A DNA stretch of 64,000 nt, taken from NCBI GenBank assembly GCA_965202915.1, contig OZ241847.1, positions 1,550,001 to 1,614,000 of the forward strand. The letters run 5' to 3'. The notes beneath the pieces are model-generated. The model worked only from the letters and a program-made list of their open reading frames with translations, was not told the DNA's origin and searched no databases. The translations under genes were made by a program, and so were the position numbers. The DNA is from G965202915 sp965202915. GTDB lineage: Bacteria; Pseudomonadota; Gammaproteobacteria; Eutrophobiales; Eutrophobiaceae. Shown here piece by piece: positions 20,001 to 27,692 of the stretch; position 1 is the stretch's first letter; every line of letters starts with the position of its first letter.

Positions 20001-23000
20001 CACGACGTAGGCCTCACCGGCATTGTCGCCACCGTCGTCGCCGCCACGGGCACCGATGATGAGGTCGGCATAGCCGTCACCGTTGATGTCGCCGGCACCG
20101 GATACGCTAAAGCCCGCATTGTCATAGGGCGCGTCACCCTGGATGATAAAGCCGTCGCCGGCGGCCAGGCTTGACAGGTCCACGACCCGGCGGCCGCCCA
20201 TCAGGTTGCCAAAGTCGCCCTGTTTGCCGAACACGACGTAGGCCGCGCCGGCATAGTCGCCACCGTCGTCGCCCTGGTAGGCCCCGACGATGAGGTCGGC
20301 ATAGCCGTCACCGTTGACGTCGCCGGCGGCGGATACGCTTCTGCCCGCATTGTCATAGGGCGCATCGCCCTGGATGATAAAGCCGTCCGCCGGGGCCAGC
20401 CCGGACAAATTAATCACCCGTGGATTGGACGCCTTGCCAAACACGACGTAGGCCTCGCCGGCATTGGTGCCACCGTCGTCGCCCAGGTAGGCCCCGACGA
20501 TGAGGTCGGCAAAGCCGTCGCCGTTGACGTCGCCGGCACCGGATACGCTTATGCCCGCATTGTCACCGTTGGTCGCACCGGGCGCGCCGCCCTGATCGCC
20601 CCGGAGAATAAAGCCATCCCCGGCGGCCAGGCTGGTCAAATCCACGACCCGCGGGGTGGACGCCTTGCCGAATACGACGTAGGCCTCGCCGGGATTTACC
20701 CCACCGCTGTCGTCGCCACCGTTCGCCCCGACGATGAGGTCGGCAAAGCCGTCGCCGTTGACGTCGCCGGCGGCGGATACGCTCCGGCCCGCAAAGTCAC
20801 CCGGCGCATCGCCCTGGATGATAAAGCCGTCGGCGGCGGCCAGATTGGTCAAATCGATGACCTGCGGGGGGGTACTATCCGGGCCGCCGAACAGGACGTA
20901 GGCCTCGCCGGCAAGGTCGCCACCGTCGTCGCCATAGCGTGCCCCGACGATGAGGTCGGCAAAACCATCGCCGTTGACGTCGCCGGCACCGGATACGCTA
21001 TAGCCCGCCTGGTCACCGGCCGCGTCGCCCTGGATAACAAAGCCCTCCGCGGCGCTGAGTTCGCTCAGGTCTATGCTGCCGAGCAGGCGGGTGATGTCGA
21101 CGCTTACGGCGGTATTGACCAGCAGGCGGGCATTGCCGTTGTCGAAGACGTTGTAGGTGGTGGTGCCTATATCCTGGGTGGCGTCCGCCCGCATCCAGTC
21201 GCCTATGAGGTTGACGCGGTCGCCGGCGTTGCCATCGACCCGCAGCTCGGCGCGGCTGGCCTCAGTGCCGTCGGTGCCGCGGGTGCGTACCTCGGTGAGA
21301 TTCAGCAGGTCCTGGCGGGTGAGGGTCAGGCTGTTATTATTCATTCCCGGGCCGGTGCCACTGAGGTCGATGTGCTCTATGCTGCTCAGGCGGGTGCCGG
21401 CGAGGGTGCTCAGGTCGAGGCTGAGGTCGCCACCGCTCAGGCGCAGGACGTCGGTGCCGGTGCCGCCGTCGAAGCGGAGCAGGTCGTCGGGGCCGAAACC
21501 GTCTATATTGAGGACGTCATCGCCGGCGCCGGCGAGTACGACCGTGGCCTCACCGTCGGCGTTCAGGGCGAGGTCGTTGGCGTCCGTGCCCAGGACTGCG
21601 GCGGCCTCGGTGCTGAGACCGGCCGGGCCGCCGAACAGGACGTAGGCCTCGCCGGCGTTGTTCAGGGTATCGCCCTCGGACTTGGTGACGTCGGCATAGC
21701 GTGCCCCGACGATGAGGTCGGCATAGCCGTCGCCGTTGACGTCGCCGGCGGCGGATACGCTAAAGCCCGCCTCGTCATCGGGCGCATCGCCCCGGATGAT
21801 AAAGCCGGCCTCCGGGTCCAGGTCATCCAAATCAATCACCTGGCGGCCGCCCATCTCGTTGCCAAAGCCGTCCGCCCTGCCGAACACCAGATAGGCCTCG
21901 CCGGCATTGTTGCCACCGTCGTCGCCCTGGTTTGCCCCGATGATGAGGTCGGTAAAGCCGTCGCCGTTGACGTCGCCGGCACCGGATACGCTCACGCCCG
22001 CATTGTCATCGGCCGCGTCGCCCTGGATGATAAAGCCGTCCTCCGGGGCCAGGTTAGTCAAATCCACGACCCGGCGGCCGGCACTGTCCAGGCTGCCGAA
22101 TGGATTGGATGGGTCGTCCGGTTTGCCGAACACGACGTAGGCCTCGCCGGCGTCTCCCCGCGTATTGACGTCGGCATAATACGCCCCGACGATGAGGTCA
22201 GCATAGCCGTCGCCGTTGACGTCGCCGGCTCCGGATACGCTCCTGCCCGCACGGTCATTATTCGCATCGCCCCGGATGATAAAGCCGTCCTCCGGCGCCA
22301 GGTTGGTTAAATTTATCATCCCAAAGGCGTCCCGTTTGCCGAAAATGACGTAGGCCTCGCCGGCATTGGTGTCACCATCGTCGCCAAAGAACGCCCCGAC
22401 GATGAGGTCGGCATAGCCGTCGCCGTTGACGTCGCCGGCACCGGATACGCTATTGCCCGCAAAGTCACTGGCCGTATCGCCCTGGATGATAAAGCCGTCC
22501 TCCGGGGCCAGCTCAGTCAAATCCACGACCCGGCGGATAACCGTGGTGGTGCCATCAGGGGTGATGCTGACGTCGTCGCCAAAGTTGTCCTCTCTGCCGA
22601 ATACGATGTAGGCCTCGCCGGCAGAGACGCCACCGTCGTCGCCAAAGAACGCCCCGACGATGAGGTCGGCAAAGCCGTCGCCGTTGACGTCGCCGGCACC
22701 GGATACGCTTATGCCCGCCCAGTCATCGGGCATATCGCCCTGGATGATAAAGCCATCCCCGGCGGCCAGGCTTGCCAGGTCTATAACCCGGCGGCTGCCC
22801 ATCATGCTGCCAAAGTCGTCCTCCCTGCCGAACACGACGTAGGCCTCGCCGGCCCTGGTGCCACCGTCGTCGCCATAGCGTGCCCCGACGATGAGGTCGG
22901 CATAGCCGTCACCGTTGACGTCGCCGGCTCCGGATACGCTAAAGCCCGCCTGGTCATTGACCGCGTCGCCCTGGATGATAAAGCCGTCCGTCGGCGCCAG

Positions 23001-25370
23001 GCTGGTCAAATCCACGACCCGTGGGGTGGTATCGCCCGAATCGGCGGCGCGGCCAAATACGACGTAGGCCTCGCCGGCACCGATACCACCGTCGTCGCCC
23101 AGGTTTGCCCCGACGATGAAGTCGGCATAGCCGTCGCCGTTGACGTCGCCGGCTCCGGATACGCTCGTGCCCGCATTGTCATTGACCGAATCACCCTGGA
23201 CAACAAAACCCTCCGCGACGCTGAGCTCGCCCAGGTCTATGAAGTCCAGCCTGCGGGTCACCTCTACACTCACAACCACCGGCTCGGCGGCCCGCAGACC
23301 CTCGTCGTCCGCCACCTGCAACGTGAAACCGTCGGAGACGGCATTACCGCCTCCATGGACGTACACCACCTCGCCCGCCTCAAGCTGGGCCTGAGTAAAT
23401 GAATCGATGGCCGTGCCCGCGGCACCGCTCAGTTCCAATCTCCCCCCTGATAAGGGGGGCAGGGGGGGCTCAGGGTCGGCCACCAGCGTCCAGGTGAGTG
23501 CGGCCGCATCATCGCCCGCATCCACGTCCGTCGCCGCCAGGTCTGCCACCGTCAGCACGTAGCTTGCGCCCTCAACCACCGTGAACCCGCCATCCCCGGT
23601 GGTGGTCGGCGCGTCGTTGGCGTCGGAGATTGCAAGGCTGAGTTCGACGGTCGTCGCCGGCTCCGACGGGTTGCCCGTCGCCCGCACGGTCACCGCCAGG
23701 CTGGGTCTGGTCTCAAAGTCCAGCGTGGCACCGGCTCTCAGCAATAACTCAGTCTGGGCTTCGTTGAGCGCAAACAGCGCCGCGTCGTCACCGACCAGCT
23801 CCAGGCCAGGCAGGCCGCCATCGTTATCCATGACGGCGATATCGGCGATCCGTGTGGCCTCGGTGACGTCGGCGTCCTCGGCCAATGCGGTCACCACGTT
23901 GCTCAGCGTCACCTCGGTCGGGGCCGCGTCCGTCGGCGGGGAGAGGGTCACGGTCAGCGGTATGATAGGCCGCACAGTGCCCTCCGGGTCGTCCGGGTTT
24001 TGCAGGCGGACTGCAAAGTTGTCACTCCTATCATTATTGGAGCCGGTATGGACGTAGAAGACCTCGCCGGCCTCAAGCTGGGCCTGGGTGAATGTATCGA
24101 TGGCGGTGGCGGTGGCGTCGCTCAGTGCCAGGCGGCCGTTCATCGGGGCGGTGGTGACCGTCCAGCTCAGGGCGAGGCCGGCATTATCCGGGTCGCGGGC
24201 GTTGAGGTCGGTGGTGGTGAGGGCATAGCTGGCGCCGGTATCGACCTCTATGGCGTTGTCGCCGGAGGTGACCACCGGGAACAGGTCGTCGACTCGGTCC
24301 AGCAGTTCGATATACACCTGTTGGCGGCCGGCGGCGGACAGGCCATTGTCTTCGGTGGTGAGGTCGCCGAGCAGGGTTTCCCGCAGGCTGGGGCTGGCGC
24401 GCAGGATGTCCTCAAACCGCAGGGCATAGTACAGCACGCGCACGTCCGGCAGGTCTATGACGCCATCACGATTCAGGTCCAGCATCGGCATGGCGACGAT
24501 GATGGTGCCGGCGGCGTTGCTGACGTTGCCCAGCAAATTCAATGCCGCCAGCCGGGTGGCCACGTCCTGGCCGGGATTGGCGACGTTGAGGCTGCTCAGC
24601 AGCGTCATCAGGTTGGCCGGGGACTGCGGCAGGGCGAGGTAATACAAAGCCTGGGCGTCCTGCGGGTTGACGACGTCGTCCTGGTTCAGGTTCAACGGCA
24701 CGTCCAACACCGGCCCGGTCTGGAACGCCACTTCATACCGGGGCTGATGGGAGAAACTTTCCCCCGCCAAGGGGGGCTGTTGGGCCAGGCTTCCCCCTGA
24801 TGAGGGGGGCTGTTGAGCCAAACTCCCCCCTGATGAGGGGGGCTGGGGGGATTGGTGTTGCTCCGCCAGGCCGCGGTGCAGTTCGGTAAAGGCGCGGTGC
24901 AGTTCGGAGACAGTCTCCCCCGGCCCCTGGCCGCCCTTATCAGGGGGATTGATGGTTAGAGCATGGAGCAGGCCCGCAGGCGGCGCCAGGAGCGGGCCTA
25001 CAGTACCCCCCCCCCCAGGCAGGCCGGCGCTTTGCCGCTCAGCGGCCGGGGTATCGGTGCTCAGGGTTGTGCTCAGGGCCGTGCTCAAGTCGATGCCCAA
25101 GTCGATGCCCAGGGTCGTGCTCAAGTCCGGCGGCAAAATAACCGGCACAAGTTGGGGGGATGAGACCCTATTCGGGGACGTCGCCGTCGCCTCAGTAGCC
25201 GCCGGATTCACCAGCAACAGCGTTTGGCCCTCCGCCGGCGCAGTCGCCTCCTCCGCCCGATAGACACGATTGCCCGCCCCCGTAACCGGCGACAGAGCCA
25301 TCAGCGGCGAGTTCGTAAGTGGATTGAAGGACAACGGGCGCAGGCCCTTGAGTTTCGCTTTTTCAGTCAT
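14088..25370 (-). CDS. Giant FG-GAP/integrin-like beta-propeller surface protein with cadherin/CSPG-like and Ca-binding adhesin modules (3760 aa)
   Basis: N-terminal 220 residues are low-complexity and partly repeat-derived (139-202). Two dockerin/EF-hand-like motifs follow (LNLNQDDVVNPQDAQALYY near 224-246, LDLNRDGVIDLPDVRVLYY near 295-315), then CSPG-like repeats (about 368-445, 591-676, 2128-2240) with FTQAQLEAGEVxYVH and a cadherin-like domain (475-590). I count 28 FG-GAP repeats (GAGDVNGDGYADLIVGA), in four blocks of seven (about 711-1244, 1434-1951, 2244-2787, 2956-3504), each DVNGDG a calcium-binding loop. Each block is closed by a module of the type GAGDDVLNIDGF...LxLTRxDLLNLSE...LRVDGNAGD...YNVFDNGNARLLVN. 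Blocks of seven fit complete seven-bladed propellers. No signal peptide is seen; the C-terminus is acidic (DLFDLPTLVSDDG), as in many type I-secreted adhesins. Role in adhesion is inferred. Confidence 0.88.
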   Translation of the reverse strand: MTEKAKLKGLRPLSFNPLTNSPLMALSPVTGAGNRVYRAEEATAPAEGQTLLLVNPAATEATATSPNRVSSPQLVPVILPPDLSTTLGIDLGIDLSTALSTTLSTDTPAAERQSAGLPGGGGTVGPLLAPPAGLLHALTINPPDKGGQGPGETVSELHRAFTELHRGLAEQHQSPQPPSSGGSLAQQPPSSGGSLAQQPPLAGESFSHQPRYEVAFQTGPVLDVPLNLNQDDVVNPQDAQALYYLALPQSPANLMTLLSSLNVANPGQDVATRLAALNLLGNVSNAAGTIIVAMPMLDLNRDGVIDLPDVRVLYYALRFEDILRASPSLRETLLGDLTTEDNGLSAAGRQQVYIELLDRVDDLFPVVTSGDNAIEVDTGASYALTTTDLNARDPDNAGLALSWTVTTAPMNGRLALSDATATAIDTFTQAQLEAGEVFYVHTGSNNDRSDNFAVRLQNPDDPEGTVRPIIPLTVTLSPPTDAAPTEVTLSNVVTALAEDADVTEATRIADIAVMDNDGGLPGLELVGDDAALFALNEAQTELLLRAGATLDFETRPSLAVTVRATGNPSEPATTVELSLAISDANDAPTTTGDGGFTVVEGASYVLTVADLAATDVDAGDDAAALTWTLVADPEPPLPPLSGGRLELSGAAGTAIDSFTQAQLEAGEVVYVHGGGNAVSDGFTLQVADDEGLRAAEPVVVSVEVTRRLDFIDLGELSVAEGFVVQGDSVNDNAGTSVSGAGDVNGDGYADFIVGANLGDDGGIGAGEAYVVFGRAADSGDTTPRVVDLTSLAPTDGFIIQGDAVNDQAGFSVSGAGDVNGDGYADLIVGARYGDDGGTRAGEAYVVFGREDDFGSMMGSRRVIDLASLAAGDGFIIQGDMPDDWAGISVSGAGDVNGDGFADLIVGAFFGDDGGVSAGEAYIVFGREDNFGDDVSITPDGTTTVIRRVVDLTELAPEDGFIIQGDTASDFAGNSVSGAGDVNGDGYADLIVGAFFGDDGDTNAGEAYVIFGKRDAFGMINLTNLAPEDGFIIRGDANNDRAGRSVSGAGDVNGDGYADLIVGAYYADVNTRGDAGEAYVVFGKPDDPSNPFGSLDSAGRRVVDLTNLAPEDGFIIQGDAADDNAGVSVSGAGDVNGDGFTDLIIGANQGDDGGNNAGEAYLVFGRADGFGNEMGGRQVIDLDDLDPEAGFIIRGDAPDDEAGFSVSAAGDVNGDGYADLIVGARYADVTKSEGDTLNNAGEAYVLFGGPAGLSTEAAAVLGTDANDLALNADGEATVVLAGAGDDVLNIDGFGPDDLLRFDGGTGTDVLRLSGGDLSLDLSTLAGTRLSSIEHIDLSGTGPGMNNNSLTLTRQDLLNLTEVRTRGTDGTEASRAELRVDGNAGDRVNLIGDWMRADATQDIGTTTYNVFDNGNARLLVNTAVSVDITRLLGSIDLSELSAAEGFVIQGDAAGDQAGYSVSGAGDVNGDGFADLIVGARYGDDGGDLAGEAYVLFGGPDSTPPQVIDLTNLAAADGFIIQGDAPGDFAGRSVSAAGDVNGDGFADLIVGANGGDDSGGVNPGEAYVVFGKASTPRVVDLTSLAAGDGFILRGDQGGAPGATNGDNAGISVSGAGDVNGDGFADLIVGAYLGDDGGTNAGEAYVVFGKASNPRVINLSGLAPADGFIIQGDAPYDNAGRSVSAAGDVNGDGYADLIVGAYQGDDGGDYAGAAYVVFGKQGDFGNLMGGRRVVDLSSLAAGDGFIIQGDAPYDNAGFSVSGAGDINGDGYADLIIGARGGDDGGDNAGEAYVVFGKQDGFGRVIDLSSLAAGDGFIIRGDAPGDNAGFSVSAAGDVNGDGFADLIVGARDGDDGGDNAGAAYLIFGKAPDPSDPSSNPFGSDMGGRRVIDLTGLAPEDGLIIQGDTDGDRAGWSVSAAGDVNGDGFADLIVGASEGNDGGDDAGEAYVLFGSLAGLSTEAAAVVGTIANDLALNADGEATVVLAGAGDDVLNIDGFGPDDLLKFDGGSGTDTLRLANTAGGLDLDLSTLAGSRLSSIERIDLSGGAGMNNNSLRLTRLDLLNLSEVRTRGADGTEASRAELRVDGNAGDRVTLDGDWMRGTDVTMGATTYNVFDNGNARLLVNAAVTVEVVMGEVPTTSGDGALRAFEGGSQTLTPEDFSAGDPDNDADTLTWTVTTAPDSMRGRLALSSDLDTAITSFTQQQLENGEVVYVHTGDDDTDDSFVVRVMDDLGNQAEPVTVNVEIRGALGDIDLSGLTVADGFIIQGDAGLDGAGFSVSGAGDVNGDGYADLIVGARYGNDGGTGAGEAYVVFGRASTPGVVDLTNLAAGDGFIIQGDAGGDQAGRSVSGAGDVNGDGYADLIVGANLGDDGGNRAGEAYVVFGKASGFGSLDSAGRRFLDLESLAAGDGFIIQGDMPDDRAGNVSGAGDVNGDGYADLLVGAPRGDDGGDNAGEAYVVFGKADDFGSPPDSTGRRVVDLSSLGAGDGFIIQGDMESDYAGGSVSAAGDVDGDGFADLLVGATGGNDGGNNAGEAYVVFGKASGFGSTIGSRRVVDLTNLAAGDGFIIQGDASGDGAGGSVSGAGDVNGDGFADLIVGAPNADVNTPNPDDDDKTNAGEAYVVFGTASGFGSDMGGRQVVELESLAAEDGFIIQGDTNTDRAGNSVSGAGDVNGDGFADLLVGARLGNDGGTDAGETYLVFGKDSGFGSDMDGRRVIDLTGLAAGDGFIIQGDAPRDYAGGSVSAAGDVNGDGFADLIVGANFADPIKSIDGTPTTLTEAGAAYVLFGGPAAGLTTETLAGDDVLSDDDDDGVVLAGPGDDVLNIDGFTDTDPLRFDGGSGTDTLRLVNPDATTDLSLDLSTLRDTRLISIERIDLSGSGDNSLTLNRLDLLNLSEVRTDGRAELRVDGNAGDRVATADSGWTPRGREEIDEVFYNVYDNGNARLLVNTAIDISGIRLGVDLGALTPAEGFTIRGDAANDQAGFSVSDAGDVNGDGYADVIVGAPRGDDDGNSAGEAYVIFGQASGETSGPREIDLTNLDAGDGFIIQGDTPADEAGTSVSSAGDVNGDGYADLLVGAILGNSGGTSVGEAYVLFGKAADPSDPFGSPDSDNRQVVDLSDLTAAEGFIIQGDASGDNAGHSVSGAGDVNGDGYTDLIIGAPYGDPDGDRSNAGEAYLVFGKATGFGSDMGGRQVIDLGDLAAGDGFIIRGDTAGDQAGHSVSGAGDVNGDGYADLIIGALLGDDGGDEAGEAYVVFGKPDNFGVAEGGGRVIDLSSLEAADGFVIQGDTPFDFAGRRHISSAGDVNGDGYADVIIGARGGDDGGTDAGEAYVVFGKASDFGSPPDSTGRRVVDLTNLSAADGFIIQGETAYDGAGQGISGAGDLNGDGFDDLLVGAPRGDDGEPADEDDDYGEAYVVFGKSTGTSNTFGELVGSRRVVDLTDLSAADGYTIRGDAADDRAGYSVSVAGDVNGDGYADLIIGANLADVTNPDGTPRTDAGEAYVVFGGPVGLATEAAAELGTAGDDVLNAAGEATVVLAGAGDDVLNIDGFGDTDLLRFDGGSGTDTLSLVNPDADTGLSLNLSALADARLSSIERIDLSGGADNIMSLTRLALLSLSEERADGRAELRVDGNTGDTVTAPDDGWAQGGDVMIAGTMYRAFDNGNARLLVNMDVSLAGNLMATSLATSAALLQNCCTTQTVDVRALIADLPPEDEAQQRQRLEDELAMLGPLPAARAAIDLADPVTVAEPDADLFDLPTLVSDDG
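23440..23475. repeat. R2 palindrome inside the giant reading frame (cadherin/CSPG region)
   Basis: CCCCCCTGATAAGGGGGG with its G-tract tail lies in frame and is read as PEPPLPPLSGG. The equivalent place in the other CSPG-like repeats has no such stretch (TTAPMNGRLALS against ADPEPPLPPLSGGRLELS), so it looks like an insertion. Confidence 0.75.
24765..24960. repeat. R2 array inside the N-terminal part of the giant gene
   Basis: Three to four CCCCC...GGGGG palindromes around TGATGAG/TTATCAG, then GGTGTTGCTCCGCC and two copies of CGGTGCAGTTCGG. The order is the same as in the intergenic R2 copies (for example 13903-13980). Read on the minus strand it encodes residues about 139-202, with PPSSGGSLAQQ twice and ELHRAFTELHRGLAEQH. 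Confidence 0.8.
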
Positions 25371-25420
25371 GGTGCAGGTCTCGTTATGGTCATTGTAAAT
25401 GTGTCGGTGAACATTCCATT

Positions 25421-25431
25421 ATTATAGTATA
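25421..25431 (-). promoter_or_regulatory. Possible -10 region of the giant gene
   Basis: Overlapping TATACT and TATAAT on the minus strand lie in an AT-rich island about 50 bases before the ATG at 25370. No good -35 hexamer is visible at the right distance. Confidence 0.35.
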
Positions 25432-25862
25432 AATTGAATTTTATGGGCGGAATTTTGTGGGCGATGGGCGATGGGCGGAAATTTGGGGGCGGTGGGCGGT
25501 GGGCGGAAATTACTCGCGTCTGCCTGAGTTGTGCCGGTGTTTATTCGGCCGTTACAGGAGTCGGGGACTCCCGTTGCGGGTAAAACAATCAACCTTATCG
25601 TCAGGCTGGCACTCAGCACCGCTCGCGGTGTGGTTGGGGGTTTGATGTTGATTCGGCAAAGTCCCGATGTTGCTCGAACCCCCCCCTGCCCCCCTTATCA
25701 GGGGGGGTTGGGGGTGGCTCAGTAGCCCCCCTGATAAGGGGGGTTGGGGGGTTTGATGTTGATTCGGCAAAGACTTCGGTGCAGTTTGGGAATCCGGGGG
25801 TGATTGGGGAATCCGGCGTGCCGAGTGTGTGTTTTATCGGGGTCGGGAGACCCCGACTCCTG
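25432..25862. repeat. Intergenic R1/R2 repeat cluster 5, upstream of the giant gene
   Basis: No gene seen. The short tandem GGGCGATGGGCG / GGTGGGCGGTGGGCGG lies at about 25445-25505, an R1 variant at about 25551-25582, and R2 at about 25675-25800. A perfect R1 hairpin CGGGGTC-GGGA-GACCCCG sits at about 25838-25855, just after the stop of paralogue 4. Confidence 0.78.
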
Positions 25863-26492
25863 TCAACTCAACTTAATCAACCCAACAACCACGCCGATCT
25901 GCGCAATCATCGCACCAATGATCCAGCGCGTCAGTCTTGATTCGGTATTGGCAATGTCCGCCCTCACCTCGGCAATGTCCGCCCTGGTGTCCGCGCGCAG
26001 TTTCTCTATTTCCCCCTGGGTGGCCAAGCGCAGTTTCTCTATGTCCGCCTTCACCTCGGCAATGTCCGCCCTGGTGTCCGCGCGCAGTTTCTCTATGTCC
26101 GCCTTCACCTCGGCAATGTCCGCCTGGGTGGCCAAGCGTAGTTTCTCTATGTCCGCCTGGGTGGCCAGGCGCAGTTTCTCTATGTCGGCCTTCACCTCGG
26201 CAATGTCCGACTGGGTGTCCGCGCGCAGTTTCTCTATGTCCGCCTGGGTGGCCAGGCGTAGTTTCTCTATGTCCGCCTTCACCTCGGCAATGTCTGACTG
26301 GGTGGCCAGGCGTAGTTTCTCCATGTTCTCGCTGGTAGTCAGGCGCAGTTTCTCTATGTCCTCCCTGGTGGCCAGATTGCTGTTAATCATAGCGACCTGT
26401 TCACCGGCCAGGGCTTCGGCCTGCGCTTCGGTGAAACCCGATGCAGTCAGGTGCTTGACAAATTTATAGGTGTCAAATGCGAGGGCTTCCAT
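25863..26492 (-). CDS. Coiled-coil membrane protein, DUF1640/CCDC90-like, paralogue 4
   Basis: 209 residues. The head has TYKFVKHLTASGF where most copies have THKFVKHLTESGF. Four DIAEVKADIEKLR modules plus the variant DIAEVRADIANTES shared with paralogue 2, then the C-terminal membrane helix. It is the first of four copies upstream of the giant gene. The R1 hairpin after its stop could serve as terminator. Confidence 0.85.
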   Translation of the reverse strand: MEALAFDTYKFVKHLTASGFTEAQAEALAGEQVAMINSNLATREDIEKLRLTTSENMEKLRLATQSDIAEVKADIEKLRLATQADIEKLRADTQSDIAEVKADIEKLRLATQADIEKLRLATQADIAEVKADIEKLRADTRADIAEVKADIEKLRLATQGEIEKLRADTRADIAEVRADIANTESRLTRWIIGAMIAQIGVVVGLIKLS

Positions 26493-26581
26493 ATTCAGGT
26501 GCCGGATAATTTTATCGGTATGGCAGGGATCTTCCTCTTGCCACGGTGTGTTACTGGTATGCTCAGATCTCTCATATGGCT

Positions 26582-26610
26582 AGTATAGACCCACGTCCCG
26601 CCGTTATCAA
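26582..26610 (-). promoter_or_regulatory. Sigma-70-like promoter of paralogue 4
   Basis: TTGATA (26605-26610), 17-base spacer, TATACT (26582-26587) on the minus strand. Confidence 0.75.
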
Positions 26611-27106
26611 ATAAATTTTCAGCAGAGGGTTGCACGGCTCATTACAGGAGCCCGTAACTCCCGTTGCGGGTATATAAAAACCAACATTATCGTCAACCCC
26701 ACAACTCAGCCCCCCTCACAGCCCAATCCAGGCAAAGTGACGGTGTTGCTCGAACCCCCCCTGCCCCCCTTGTCAGGGGGGAGCTATTGGTTGGCTCAGT
26801 AGCCCCCCTGACAAGGGGGGTTGGGGGGTTTGGTGTTGATTCGGGCAAGCCCCGATGCAGTTCAGAAATCCCGGTCGCTCAGAGAATCCGGCGTGCCGAG
26901 TGTGTGTTAATACCCGCGACGGGAGTCACGGGCTCCTGTCTCCCGCCGCAGGTATATAAAAACTAACAATACCATCACCCCACAACTCAGCCCCCCTCAC
27001 AACCCAGTTCGAGCAAAGCCCCCGTGCAGTCCAGGAATCCGGGTTGCTCAGGAAATCCGGCGTGCCGAGTGTGTGTTTTATCGGGGTCGGGAGACCCCGA
27101 CTCCTG
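26611..27106. repeat. Intergenic R1/R2 repeat cluster 6
   Basis: No gene seen. Forward R1 at about 26643-26673, R2 array at about 26750-26895, reverse R1 at about 26911-26940, and hairpin form (CGGGGTC/GACCCCG) at about 27083-27101. The whole stretch is nearly identical to 27693-28187. Confidence 0.8.
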
Positions 27107-27574
27107 TCAACTCAACTTAATCAACCCAACAACCACGCCGATCTGAGCAATCATCGCACCAATGATCCAGCGCGTCAGTCTTGATTCGGTATTAGCAATG
27201 TCCGCCCTGGTGTCCGCGCGCAGTTTCTCTATTTCCCCCTGGGTGGCCAGGCGCAGTTTCTCTATGTCCGCCTTCACCTCGGCAATGTCCGCCTGGGTGG
27301 CCAGGCGCAGTTTCTCTATGTCCGCCTTCACCTCGGCAATGTCCGCCTTGGTGTCCGCGCGCAGTTTCTCTATGTCCGCCTTGGTGTCCGCGCGTAGTTT
27401 CTCTATGTTCTCGCTGGTAGTCAGGCGTAGTTTCTCTATGTCCTCCCTGGTGGCCAGATTACTGTTAATCATATCGACCTGTTCACCGGCCAGGGCTTCG
27501 GCCTGCGCTTCGGTGAAACCCGATGCAGTCAGGTGCTTGACAAATTTATAGGTGTCAAATGCGAGGGCTTCCAT
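27107..27574 (-). CDS. Coiled-coil membrane protein, DUF1640/CCDC90-like, paralogue 5
   Basis: 155 residues. Head with TYKFVKHLTASGF as in paralogue 4. Only two full DIAEVKADIEKLR modules and several 11-residue modules (TKADIEKLRAD twice), then the C-terminal helix WIIGAMIAQIGVVVGLIKL. ATG 27574 was chosen because the upstream in-frame start lies in the promoter. Confidence 0.85.
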   Translation of the reverse strand: MEALAFDTYKFVKHLTASGFTEAQAEALAGEQVDMINSNLATREDIEKLRLTTSENIEKLRADTKADIEKLRADTKADIAEVKADIEKLRLATQADIAEVKADIEKLRLATQGEIEKLRADTRADIANTESRLTRWIIGAMIAQIGVVVGLIKLS

Positions 27575-27663
27575 ATTCAGGTGCCGGATAATTTTATCGG
27601 TATGGCAGGGATCTTCCTCTTGCCACGGTGTGTTACCGGTATGCTCAGATCTCTCATATGGCC

Positions 27664-27692
27664 AGTATAGACCCATGTCCCGCCGTTATCAA
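27664..27692 (-). promoter_or_regulatory. Sigma-70-like promoter of paralogue 5
   Basis: TTGATA (27687-27692), 17-base spacer, TATACT (27664-27669) on the minus strand. Confidence 0.75.
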
